The notes beneath the pieces are model-generated. The model saw only the letters and a program-made list of their open reading frames with translations, had not been told where the DNA came from and did not search any database. DNA of 20,002 nt. Origin: Auxenochlorella pyrenoidosa (Eukaryota > Chlorophyta > Trebouxiophyceae > Chlorellales > Chlorellaceae). Position 1 is the stretch's first letter. Each line of letters starts with the position of its first letter. Both the position numbers and the translations under genes were made by a program. Shown one piece after another: positions 1 to 8,366 of this stretch. The DNA lies in the NCBI GenBank assembly GCA_001430745.1, contig KQ482072.1, positions 189,536 through 209,537 of the forward strand, in the 5' to 3' direction.

Positions 1-1576
1 GACCTTGCCCTGCTGTATCTGCTTGACCACCTCGTGGGGACCGGCTGAGAGGAATGCATTGAAAGCCGCCTGCAGCGGCACAGAAGCATGCAAGGGGACG
101 GCAGCCTCACCCATGAAATGCCAGGCGCAGGCGGTTTCTGAGCACCAACGAGCAGGCAGGGTTGCTGAGGGCCGCACTGGCAAGGTGCACGAGGCAGCGG
201 CAGGTCATGCTGAGCGGCGCGCCGATGCAGGCGGCGGCTGCGGCGGCTGCTGGGCGGCAGGAAGCAGAGGAAGCGGCGCAGAGCCGGGACCCACCTGAGG
301 GGCCAGCTGCTGCGGCGCCTTGTGATAATTGTTGTAGTCGGCATCATAGGAGGAGCGCAGGCGCGAGTCGGCTGCAGGGCGCGGGGCGCAGAGCGGGCCA
401 AGCGCGCGGAGGGAGGCAGGTGGGTGCAGGCGCGATGGCCTTTTGCTGCAAGGTATGCCCAAGGAAGCGAGGGCCTGCTGGCGGGCAGGGCGGGGCTGCC
501 GGCAGCAGGCTCCTCCGCTCTTCCCGCCCGGCTGCAGGCACCCCCCCCCATCCAGCGCGCACCGCTGAGCCGCTGCAGCATGTTTGCCGGCTGCGCATCG
601 TGGCTCAGCCGCTGCAGCATGTCGGGCTCCGAGTCGCGCCGCCCCATGCGCCCGCCGTGTGCCAGCAGCGGCTCCTGCTCCGGCTCGGGCATGGGCACGC
701 GGTCCAGCGCCTCCTCGGCTTCCCGGGCCGCCGCGTGCGCGGCGGCGCACAGCGAGCGGCGGGTGGCCTCTGTGATGGGCGACGGCACGGCGCCGTCCTC
801 GTCATGCCACACCTGGGGAGGAAGGGGGCCGGGCAGGGAGGGTGGGATGGCGGTGGGTGGGGCGGGGGTGGGGGGGGGCTGGGTCTCCTTGGCGGGGCTG
901 GAAGATGCGCTGCAGTTATACAACGGCGCTGGCATGGGCGCGGCGGCGCATGCAACCAAACCCTGCACCGGTGCGGCACAGCAGGCTGGGCTGCAGGAGT
1001 TTGCGCTCAAGTCAGATGCTGGGCCCCAGCAAATGGCTGGAGCGCAAGCTCCTGCACCCCAAACTGCTGTGCCTCTTGGGGGGGCACCCCCACAGCCGCT
1101 TCCACCGTCCCCAGCCCTGGCACGCGCCCCCGCTCGGCAGCAGCGTGAAGGCGCACACAGAGCCCTTGTGCCCAGCCCAGGCTGCCGCCCACCCCTCACC
1201 CCCCCACTCCCCACCACACACCACCCCCCACCCACCCACCCACCCACACCAACCCCCTCCCCCAGCCCACCCGCAGCGTGAAGGTGAACACCGAGCCCTT
1301 GCCGCGGCGAGAGGCCACGGTGATGACGCCGCCGTGCGACTCCACCAGCTGCTTCACCAGGTTGAGGCCCAGGCCGGTGCCGCCGTAGCGCCGCGTCGTG
1401 CTCATGTCCACCTGCGCCGCAGGTTTTTTGTTCTTAGTTTTGTTGCAGTCAGAACCGACTTCGTTGGACGCAAAGGAGCAGCAGCGGCAGCAGCCCATGT
1501 CCAGCTGCGTCGCAGGCTCCGGCGCGTTTAACCAGGCTTACACAAATCAGCAGAAGCAGCAGCGGCGGCAGCAGCG

Positions 1577-1610
<34 letters not shown>

Positions 1611-3547
1611 TAGCAGCAGCAGCAGCAGCAAAATGGGGGCGGCGAGCTGGAGCAGTTGCCCCGAAGTGCTGCCCCCAGGCAGCAGGGCCACACGTGGGGC
1701 GCCCTCTCGGGCCACCCCCCCCCCCACCACCACCCCACCCCCACCCACCCACCCACACCCACCCACCCACGGCCCCTCACCTGGGCAAAGGGGTTGAAGA
1801 TCTCCTCCAGCTTGTCCTCGGGGATGCCGATGCCGGTGTCGTGCACCGACACCGACACCGTCTCGCCGTCGCCCGACACATTTGTCTCCACCCAGATGTC
1901 GCCCTGACAGAAGGGTGGGTGGGTGGGTGGGTGGGTGGGGGTCTGGGCCAAACGGGTGGGGGGGCGGTTTGGGGGGTTTTGGGGCCATGTGGGGGCAGCA
2001 TGCGGGGGCATGTGGGGCAGGATGGGGGGGGGGGGGGCGGCCCATGCTGGCCTCTGCCCAAATGCTTCCTGCCCTGCCCTGCTGGGACGGGCGTGCGCCC
2101 CTGACGCGCAGCGAGCGGGGCGCGCACGGAACGGATGGCATGCACCGGCGTGCGCCAAGCAGGAGCTGGCTCGCAAGGCAGAAGGCTGGGACCTGGCCAC
2201 GGCGGCGGGCATCGCCTGGGCGCTGCGAAACAGCACTCGTTGCTGTGCCCGGCCATCCGCTCGTCCCGCCTCGCCCCCTCACCCGCTCTGTGAACTTGCA
2301 GGCGTTGCCCAGAAGATTGTACAGCACCTGCACCAGCCGGCTGGTGTCGCCCACCACCTGCAGGGCAGGGGCGCGCGGGCCCAGGGATGGGGAGGGGTAG
2401 TGAGCGTCGGGATGACCGGCGGCGGGGCGGCTGGAATGCAGGCAGAATGAGCAGGGGATGGGTCAGCGCTGGGATGCACGGGAGTGGGTCAGAAATACAG
2501 TGTGGGTCTGAGGATGCAACGCCTCACGGAGGCCCAGCCGCGTCGGTTGCGCCCACCTGCGGCGTGTCGGCGCCAATCTTGTTGCGCAACGACACGCCCG
2601 GCTTGACGAGCGCCTGCGCCAGGTCGATCACGTCGTCAGCCACGTTCTTCATGTTCACCTTGCCGTGGGCCACCGCCAGCTTGCCCTGCCCCGGGTGGGG
2701 TTGGGGGTGGGGGATGTGTGTGGGGGCGTAAGCCCGGGCGAGGGCTGGTGGGCCGTGGGCCACTGCGCTCTGGCCTCGCCCGGCGCCCCAGTCGGCTCGC
2801 GGGAGGGTGGCGTGCGCGCGGCGCCAGAGACGCGGGGAAGCTGCCCCCGGGGTGGGCTGCTCCAGCGCGCCGACAAATCTGTGGGGCTGCATTACCGCAC
2901 GATGCCTGTACCATTTTCAAGCGATGCCCAGCCCATGGTGCGGCGGATCGCTGCAGCGGGTGGCCCCGAGACGACGCATCCGCATCACGTGCGCGCCTGC
3001 CGGCACCCCAGGCCGCACCTTTCTGAGCGCAGCGGCATCCAGGATGTCGTTGATCAGGTTGAGCAGGCGGGCGCCCGAGTTGCGGATGGTGGTGAGCGTC
3101 TTGGTGGTCTCTGGCGGCATCGTGTCTGCAGGGGGGGAGGGTGCGGCAGCGCGGGGCGGGGCGGCGGCTGCGGCTCAGCGAGAGCCCTGGGCGGGCAGCG
3201 TGTTGCGCAGCGCCGCGCAGCGCCGCGCCTCTGGGCAGCGCCACGCCTGCGTGGCAGCGCGCAGGCTCGACGCTGCAGCAGGAGGGCCGCTTGCTACAGC
3301 ACAGAAGCAGACAGAAGGCTTCCGAGCCAGGGTGCCGCTGCGAGCGCGACCAAGCACAGCCTCAGGCAGGGGCCCGGCCAGCTCGTGCGCGCGCCTGCGT
3401 CCATGAGCAGGCACTGCGCCCGGCCAAGCAGCACCCCACAGCAGCACAGCCCAGCAACAGGCCTCTTGACACCGAGCCAACAAGCCAGCCAACCCGGCCC
3501 CAGCGCGACGCGCCTGCGTCCATGAGCAGCACGTTGGACAGGCCGAT

Positions 3548-3583
<36 letters not shown>

Positions 3584-6500
3584 CAGCGCGATGAACTGCT
3601 CCTTCTGCTCCACCAGCTGGCGCAGCTCGTGGATGACGCGGATGCTGCGGCACACAAGGGGGAGGGAGGTGGTTGGGGTGGTTGGGGTGGGAGGCATCGG
3701 AGGCACGAGAGGCTTTGCGCAGCTCGTGGATGACGCGGATGCTGCGCCAAGGGGGTGGGGTGGAGCTGTGGCGTTTGGGGGCGCGTGCACGGGCCGGCGG
3801 CAGTTGAAGAGGCCAACACCCCACGCCCTTAAATCCCTCAACCCTAAGCCCACTGCACCCTAAACCCCATACTCTCTCCATTGGCCTGCGGCCTGCTAAA
3901 GACTTCCCCTGATGACCAGAACGAGCGAGAACCCTTGGGGAGCTCGACACCAGACGACCCAACCCAGTTCCCCATATTCTTCCTGCCCTCCTACCATCCC
4001 ACAGACTCTGCTGGAGCGCGCATTCCACTCGTGCGCCAGCATCATTGCTCACCTGACAGCTTACTTCAAGTTGTCAGGCGAGTGATGATGCTGGCGCGAG
4101 CGTGGAGTGCGCGCCTCAGCAGAGTCTGTGCCCCCCAAGCACCCTAATCCGAGATTCTACACCCTACAAACCCCCTGCACCCTGATCCCGCTGCAGCCCA
4201 CCCACCGGTTGGCCTCCTCCACCACGCGCATGGCCATCATGCGGCGGTGCTCGATGGACATGAAGTTGGAGTGGAGCAGGGTGGAAGAGAAGAAGATCTT
4301 GCCCAGCGTGTCGGCCAGGCACCACAGCACCTCCTCCGTCAGCAGGCTCACAGCCTCGAGCTGCGCATGAGGAGGTGTGTGTATGTGTGTATGTGTGGGT
4401 GGGTGGGTGGGTGGGGGTGGGGGGGTAGGGAGGGGCAGGTGGCAAGAGTGCGAGGATTTGGGGTGGGGCAGTGGTGATGGATGGGCGCAGCGCACGCGCG
4501 CGAGCGCCACCCGCTGCGCCGCCCGCCCCGCCGCCCGAGCCCGGGCGCACCTGCACCAGCAGCCAGACCACCGGGAAGGCGGTCCAGAAGGCGACGGTGA
4601 CGTTGCGCAGCATGCGCAGCGACGTCTGGGCGCCGTCCTCCCGCGCCTCGCGGATGCCCGCGCTGTACATGTGCCACAGCTGGTGGAAGATGTAGGGGTA
4701 GACGGCGCAGGAGATGCCGTTCCAAATCCAGCGGTGCCAGGCTGCGGGGACGGGGGGTGTTAGTGTGTGTGTGTGAGTTGGGGGTGGGCGGCGAGGCGAA
4801 GGGGCGTGACTGACGGCTCGGCGGGGCAGAGGCACGCCGCCTCGGCTTCTGCGTTTGCTCAGGCAAGGCGCGGGACAGTCACCATCACGCACACAAAGGC
4901 AAGCGTCTGCATGAACGCCCTGGCCCTGTCGGCAGGCAGCTTGCTGGGCCCGCTCAAAGCAGCGCCGGGCGGGCGCGAAAATCCGCTGATCCCTCATGCC
5001 GCATTCCACCCAGCACATGCAAGCGGTCTGAAATATGCTGGCACTTGCATCCACACACGACGCGCGGGGCGGTTTGCAGGCCCGCAGGCGCGCAGGCGCG
5101 ACATGCAGGCAGCGCCCACCTGGGACCAGCTCCCCGGGGATGACTGTGGCAATCATCACAATGTCGACCGCCATGGTCTGCCACACCTGCGGGGCTGGGA
5201 GAAGACCCGGGGGCCGCTCAGGCGAGCGTGCCTGCAGGCAGGGCACGACTCCGGGCCCGGCCGGCAGCCTGGCAGGATGCAACCGGGCTGCGGCAGAGTG
5301 CACCCCGCCAAGCACGGGCTGCACAAGCAGGACACGGCAGCAGAGGCAGGCGCCGACGTGGCAACTCGTCCTGCCCAGCTGGCAGTGCATCCCGGCTCGC
5401 CGGGAGCCGGGCGCGCAGAGCAAGCGCCCGCCACCCTGCCCCCCCCCCCCCCCCTTCCACGTGGCAGCGTCGGCCCTGCAGCGGGCGGCTTGCCTGTGCG
5501 GAACTGAAGTCAGATATCATGCTGAGGGCGTAGATCATGAGAGGCGTAGCGTGCCCCCACATCACGTATCTGGACCAGGCAGCAGGGGTGCAGCAGGGGA
5601 GCGTTGCCAAGGGCGGAGCTCACGCCCGGCTTGCAGGTGTGCACATCCTGGGCAGGCGTCAGCAGCCGCGGCCCGCGCCGCTGGCCTGCGCCGCCGCCGG
5701 ACGCAGCTGCAGCAACGGTGCTTCCATGGTGGCACCGCGCAGGCGGGTATCCGCTCGCGAAACAGGCTGCGCCTGCGCAGCAGCTGACCGGCTGGTGACC
5801 CTGGCTGCTGGCGCGCCGCGAAGCCGCCCCGCCGCGCCACGCCAGTGCCCCCCACCTGAGCAGCGAGATGGGGCGCCCCGCGGCGGTGATGTAGATGGGT
5901 GCTGCGCGCTTCCAGGCCAGGAACTCGTAAATGAAGGCCACCCCCGAGATGTAGGCCGCCAGGAAGCAGAGCTGGCGCTTGACGGGGCGCCGCTCGAACG
6001 CCATGGACAGAAGGTTGAGCAGGATGGCGGTGGCAAAGGCGACCATTGGCCACATGTAGACAGTGTCGCTGACCTGCGTTCGGTGAGGCCGAAGATAAGG
6101 GGGCGGGGGGGGAGGTGGGCTGAGCCAACATGGGGGCCCCAATGGGTGGCTGTGGAGGGACGACCAGGGCCGCAAATGCCGTGGCGGCAGCGCAGGTGCG
6201 CCGCTGCACGGCCGCGGGCTGCAGCCACTTGACGGCTAGCGTGCTGCAGTGCGCTTGTTTGCAGCCTCGGCTGTGCATGCATCCAGGGGTCGAGGCTGCA
6301 CCCGCAGATCGCATGCACACCAACAGGCAAGACGGCTTGCAGAAAGACAGGCAGAAGTGGCGCCTCAGCGGGCAGCGCACCTCCTCATAGAACGCGCGCG
6401 CGGCATCCGTGTCGGTTTGCCGGCACAGATAGAAAATCCAGAATGCATACGACAGCGTGAAGATGCTGCGGGCAGCAGCAGGCAGGCAACGAGTGGCTCA

Positions 6501-7139
6501 GAAGGGCAGGGAGGGACGCTGGCGGCAGGCACTTGGACATAAGCGGTGCCGCTGCCTCCACCAAGCCTGGCAGATAGGCAGATGTCGCGACAGGCGCATT
6601 GAACCCTCTCCAATGCACATAGCAGCAGGGACAGGGCCGGCCTCACTGTCCCCCTGTGAGGGCGCACCTGACTAGGCTGGCCGCCCGACTGAAGTGGAGG
6701 CGCCTTTCTGGCATAACTTCCACCTGTTCTTCTACACAGGGCCCTGGTGCAGTGGCCTGGGGCCCCGAAGCGGCCTTGGGCGTCGACATACCGCCAAACG
6801 GCGGTGCGGCCTTACCCCCCGCTTCTCTGCTGCGTATCTGCTGCTCGTAGCACGCAATGCTTGCTGCAAACCACTGCGAAAGCTCCCAGACCGGCAGAGA
6901 GGCAGCCAGCAGGGTGCCCCGGAAGGGTAGCAACACGACACGGGCTTGTAGGCCTGGAAACCCCCTATTTGGAGGTGGTTTGAGCCAGGGGTGCTGCTAG
7001 GGGGACTTCCTGAGAGAGGAAAAATCCCACCTGCCATGTCAGCAGTGAATTTTGCCGGGGGTGGCCTGGAGCGCTCAGTCCGAGTATATTCTTGAGCCTG
7101 CAATGTTGAATACATCTCTTGCGCTAGTGGGTACCCCAT
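1..7139 (-). CDS. Histidine kinase rhodopsin (opsin-HK sensory photoreceptor), 3' part beyond window
   Basis: Membrane photoreceptor in which a retinal-binding microbial opsin is fused to a histidine kinase. Exons: 7139-7031, 6953-6668, 6465-6381, 6073-5856, 5569-5494, 5186-5120, 4741-4551, 4360-4206, 3644-3514, 3125-3019, 2685-2557, 2357-2283, 1903-1781, 1411-1271, 812-563, 371-295, 69-<1 (763 codons, all phases agree). The opsin occupies about residues 133-395. Helix C reads [12 protein letters not shown], helix [19 protein letters not shown] (very close to bacteriorhodopsin), and helix [17 protein letters not shown] with Schiff-base Lys365 and Asp361 (D212 equivalent). The kinase follows: H-box [16 protein letters not shown] (His419), N-box [14 protein letters not shown]1 [11 protein letters not shown], then FNPFAQ and [14 protein letters not shown] polar linker follows and runs off the edge. 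Introns 5 and 9 use GC donors. Algal relatives (HKRs, two-component cyclase opsins) continue into a receiver domain, some into a cyclase; that part is not visible. The ATG is the first in an exon whose frame is open further upstream, so the N-terminus is uncertain. Confidence 0.9.
545..640 (-). repeat. In-frame 39-nt duplication at the end of rhodopsin exon 15
   Basis: The motif CTGAGCCGCTGCAGCATG (plus strand, about 565-581) recurs as CTCAGCCGCTGCAGCATG at about 604-620, a period of 39 nt. In the protein this gives MLQRLS twice, 13 residues apart. The second copy ends at the splice donor (AGCG|GTGCGC at 563). It looks like the tail of the exon was duplicated in frame. Confidence 0.75.
973..1075 (-). 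repeat. Long imperfect hairpin inside rhodopsin intron 14
   Basis: Arms 973-1023 and 1025-1075 (51 nt each) are reverse complements at about 42 of 51 positions around a GGGGCCCC-like centre. The left arm contains TGCAGGAGTTTGCGCTC and the right GAGCGCAAGCTCCTGCA. The RNA would fold into a nearly loopless stem of about 100 nt. It lies in the 458-nt intron between exons 15 and 14, so it is transcribed but not coding. Confidence 0.8.
1139..1168 (-). repeat. Ghost copy of the end of rhodopsin exon 14 in the adjacent intron
   Basis: CAGCGTGAAG followed by GCGCACACAGAGCCCTTG repeats the true exon end at 1274-1301 at about 25 of 28 positions. It reproduces the [15 protein letters not shown] segment as KGSVCAFTL, 133 nt downstream in the transcript. 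The copied junction no longer carries the CGG|GTGGGC donor. Confidence 0.75.
1192..1268 (-). repeat. G-rich (G-quadruplex-prone) tract after the exon 14 donor
   Basis: The plus strand is CCCACCCACCCACCCACACC and similar; the transcribed sense is therefore repeated GGGTGGG directly downstream of the exon 14 donor (1270). Many runs of three or more G fit intramolecular quadruplex spacing. Confidence 0.8.
1549..1632 (-). repeat. CAG/CTG trinucleotide repeat in rhodopsin intron 13
   Basis: The tract is made of CAG units interrupted by CGG, CAA and TAG on the plus strand. In the transcript the sense is (CUG)n. It lies within the 369-nt intron between exons 13 and 14 and codes for nothing in the gene model. 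Confidence 0.9.
1715..1775 (-). repeat. G-rich tract after the exon 13 donor
   Basis: The plus strand is C-rich (CCCACCCACCCACACCCACC). In the transcript it is a GGGTGGGTGGG series immediately following the donor CCCAG|GTGAGG at 1780. It has quadruplex potential in the pre-mRNA. Confidence 0.8.
1911..2037 (+). repeat. GGGT microsatellite and poly-G before the exon 13 acceptor
   Basis: Plus-strand GGGTGGGTGGGTGGGTGGG near 1914-1940 and a run of about 14 G near 2024-2037 lie in rhodopsin intron 12. On the transcribed sense they form a C-rich pyrimidine tract ahead of the acceptor CTGTCAG at 1904. The coding-strand complement can form quadruplexes in DNA. Confidence 0.8.
3373..3529 (-). repeat. 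Duplicated donor junction of rhodopsin exon 9
   Basis: A segment of about 35 nt ending in GCGCCTGCGTCCATGAGCAG occurs at 3373-3408 and again at the real exon end, 3493-3529. Both copies include exon sequence (LLMDA), the GC splice donor and the following intron bases. Use of the downstream copy would lengthen the exon by 121 nt and shift the frame. Confidence 0.8.
3619..3751 (-). repeat. Duplicated acceptor junction of rhodopsin exon 9
   Basis: GCGCAGCTCGTGGATGACGC plus GGATGCTGCG at about 3620-3650 is repeated at about 3717-3747. Each copy carries a CGCAG acceptor followed by the IRVIHELR coding sequence. The ghost start (3741) lies 97 nt upstream of the true start (3644) in the transcript and would shift the frame. 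Confidence 0.85.
3831..3870. repeat. Degenerate telomere-like CCCTAAA fragments, left of hairpin
   Basis: The stretch contains AACCCTAAGCC and CACCCTAAACCCC, partial matches to the plant/algal telomere unit CCCTAAA. A similar patch (CACCCTAATCC, CACCCTACAAACCCC) lies at about 4138-4195. The two patches flank the hairpin at 4000-4130 within rhodopsin intron 8. Confidence 0.45.
4000..4130 (-). repeat. 131-nt inverted-repeat hairpin in rhodopsin intron 8
   Basis: Left arm 4000-4058 and right arm 4072-4130 (59 nt each) pair at about 49 of 59 positions around a 13-nt loop. The outer 14 nt (CACAGACTCTGCTG) are perfect, as is the core GCGCCAGCATCAT. Shape and size fit a miRNA precursor or a short MITE. 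No clear target-site duplication is visible. The element lies wholly inside the 561-nt intron 8. Confidence 0.85.
4138..4200. repeat. Degenerate telomere-like CCCTAA fragments, right of hairpin
   Basis: CACCCTAATCC, ACACCCTACAAACCCC and CACCCTGATCCC form an irregular series of near-telomeric units. They mirror the patch at 3831-3870 on the other side of the hairpin. Confidence 0.4.
4392..4432 (+). repeat. GGGT microsatellite in rhodopsin intron 7
   Basis: Four or more consecutive GGGT units followed by GGGGGTGGGGGGG on the plus strand. On the transcribed sense this is a C-rich tract just ahead of the exon 8 acceptor (GCGCAG at 4361). Confidence 0.85.
5439..5454 (-). repeat. Run of 16 C (poly-G in the transcript)
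   Basis: An uninterrupted C16 on the plus strand lies about 40 nt downstream, in transcript sense, of the GC donor of rhodopsin exon 5. It would be a G16 tract in the pre-mRNA. Confidence 0.9.
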
Positions 7140-7693
7140 TGACCCGAAAACCGCGACGTCAGTCTGCAAGACACTTTCCCCAGCGCTTGTTTCTCGCCCT
7201 CCGACAGCGCCCTGCCTCCCAAAAGTGGTTGCAAAGGCTGAGCTCGATAGATTGTCTGGTGGGATTGAGTATCGAAAGGTGAAACGAACGGAAGCCGAGT
7301 TACCGCCGCCTTGCTGGCAAGAGCCGTCAGCAGCCGGGATTCCGCAGCCTTGAGCCTGATCTGAGGCCTTCCTGCGAGGGCAGGGTTAAAAGAAGCCACC
7401 ATGAGCCGCCTGAAGTATAACGCCGAAGTGAGAACACCAAGGCACACACCTGTAAGCCTGCGGCCTGCTCACCCCACCGCGCGGGAGATTTTGCTTGCAT
7501 GGCCAGTCAGCCTTGTGACCCTTCCCTGCAGCTCCAGGACCAGGCACTCCACACCCAGGGGGTGTCTGTAGGACATCACCACAACTGCGCTGCCCCCAAG
7601 GGCCCGTGTGGTTGCACTGGCAAGCCGCTTGACGGGGACACTCCTTGTACACCTGTACTTCCCTAAAAAGCATAAGCTCCACGCTACCCGCAC
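7140..7693 (-). other. Possible upstream coding exons of the histidine kinase rhodopsin
   Basis: The first assigned exon stays open upstream of its ATG to an acceptor (CCTCGCAG) just before 7371. The peptide contains RFTFRYSIPPDNL and looks protein-like. A further open segment (about 7693-7473, in-frame ATG at 7576, peptide MSYRHPLGVECLVLEL) ends at a GTGAGC donor in the phase that joins exactly to 7371 over a 101-nt intron. This would add roughly 110 residues before the assigned start. I do not recognise a domain, and a 5' UTR is equally possible. Confidence 0.3.
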
Positions 7694-8366
7694 CTATATG
7701 GGCTATGCAAATGCATTCCACAACAGTGCCACAGTGCGCTTGTCAAAGTCTGTGGAGCTTTCTGTCTGCATGGCCTTTTCTTTGCCCTTGCTCAACCAGG
7801 CTGCCTACTCAGGCAGCCACACGGGTGAACCTGCATCCCGGCTGCAATAGTGGCAAGACCTGGCCTTCCTGCAGGACTGCTTGGGCAGCTGCAGCAGTGG
7901 ACATGGCCAAGATGATGCTGTGGTCAACTTGAGAATACCCTCAAAAGCTGGCTCACATTAGCAGGAAAACTAGCGAAGGTCGAAAATGTCGGCCGCACAG
8001 CCGGCAGGACTTTGACCGGCAGGGCAGCACAGCTGTGCCTGACTGGGTCTCACCCAAAATACGCATCAACCCCGTTTGATTGTAGACAACTTGTCCGTTT
8101 GGCCGTCCCGGGCGCTGAAGGCAGCGGCCCCCTTGGCGACCTGCCGTCTGCCTGCCGTGTGGCGGCAGCATGCGCGGCGCTCCGCTCTCCTGTGGACTTC
8201 CGCGCTCGGCAGGCCCCGCATGCCCTCTCTTGCCATCGCCGTTCGCTGCTGAACCTGTTTCTGTTGCCGGAAGCCGCGTTTTTTGTTCGGACTCAGCGGC
8301 CGCACACGCTCCGCGCCCCTGAAACTGCCCGGGAGGCCCCGAGATCTCGGAAGGCGCCTCTGCACC
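7577..8366. promoter_or_regulatory. Divergent intergenic region between rhodopsin and zinc-knuckle genes
   Basis: The two genes point away from each other, so this stretch must hold both promoters and 5' UTRs. Base composition is visibly less GC-rich than the rest of the window up to about 8000. I see no convincing TATA box or named regulatory motif. A minus-strand segment around 7803-7720 (peptide KEKAMQTESSTDFDKRTV) looks coding-like, but I could not connect it to a gene. Confidence 0.4.

Noticed and set aside
70..160. Alternative rhodopsin exon beginning at about 137 (peptide [17 protein letters not shown])
   Set aside because: Its reading phase does not fit the preceding exon ending at 295, whereas an acceptor at 70 joins in the correct phase with a good pyrimidine tract.
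1398..1613. Plus-strand frame with polyglutamine tail
   Set aside because: The CAG repeat lies in an intron of the minus-strand rhodopsin gene. No start context, domain or partner exon supports a plus-strand gene.
4000..4130. Box C/D snoRNA candidate (GTGATGA motif in the hairpin)
   Set aside because: No matching D box and terminal stem in the right order; the motif is part of the inverted repeat.
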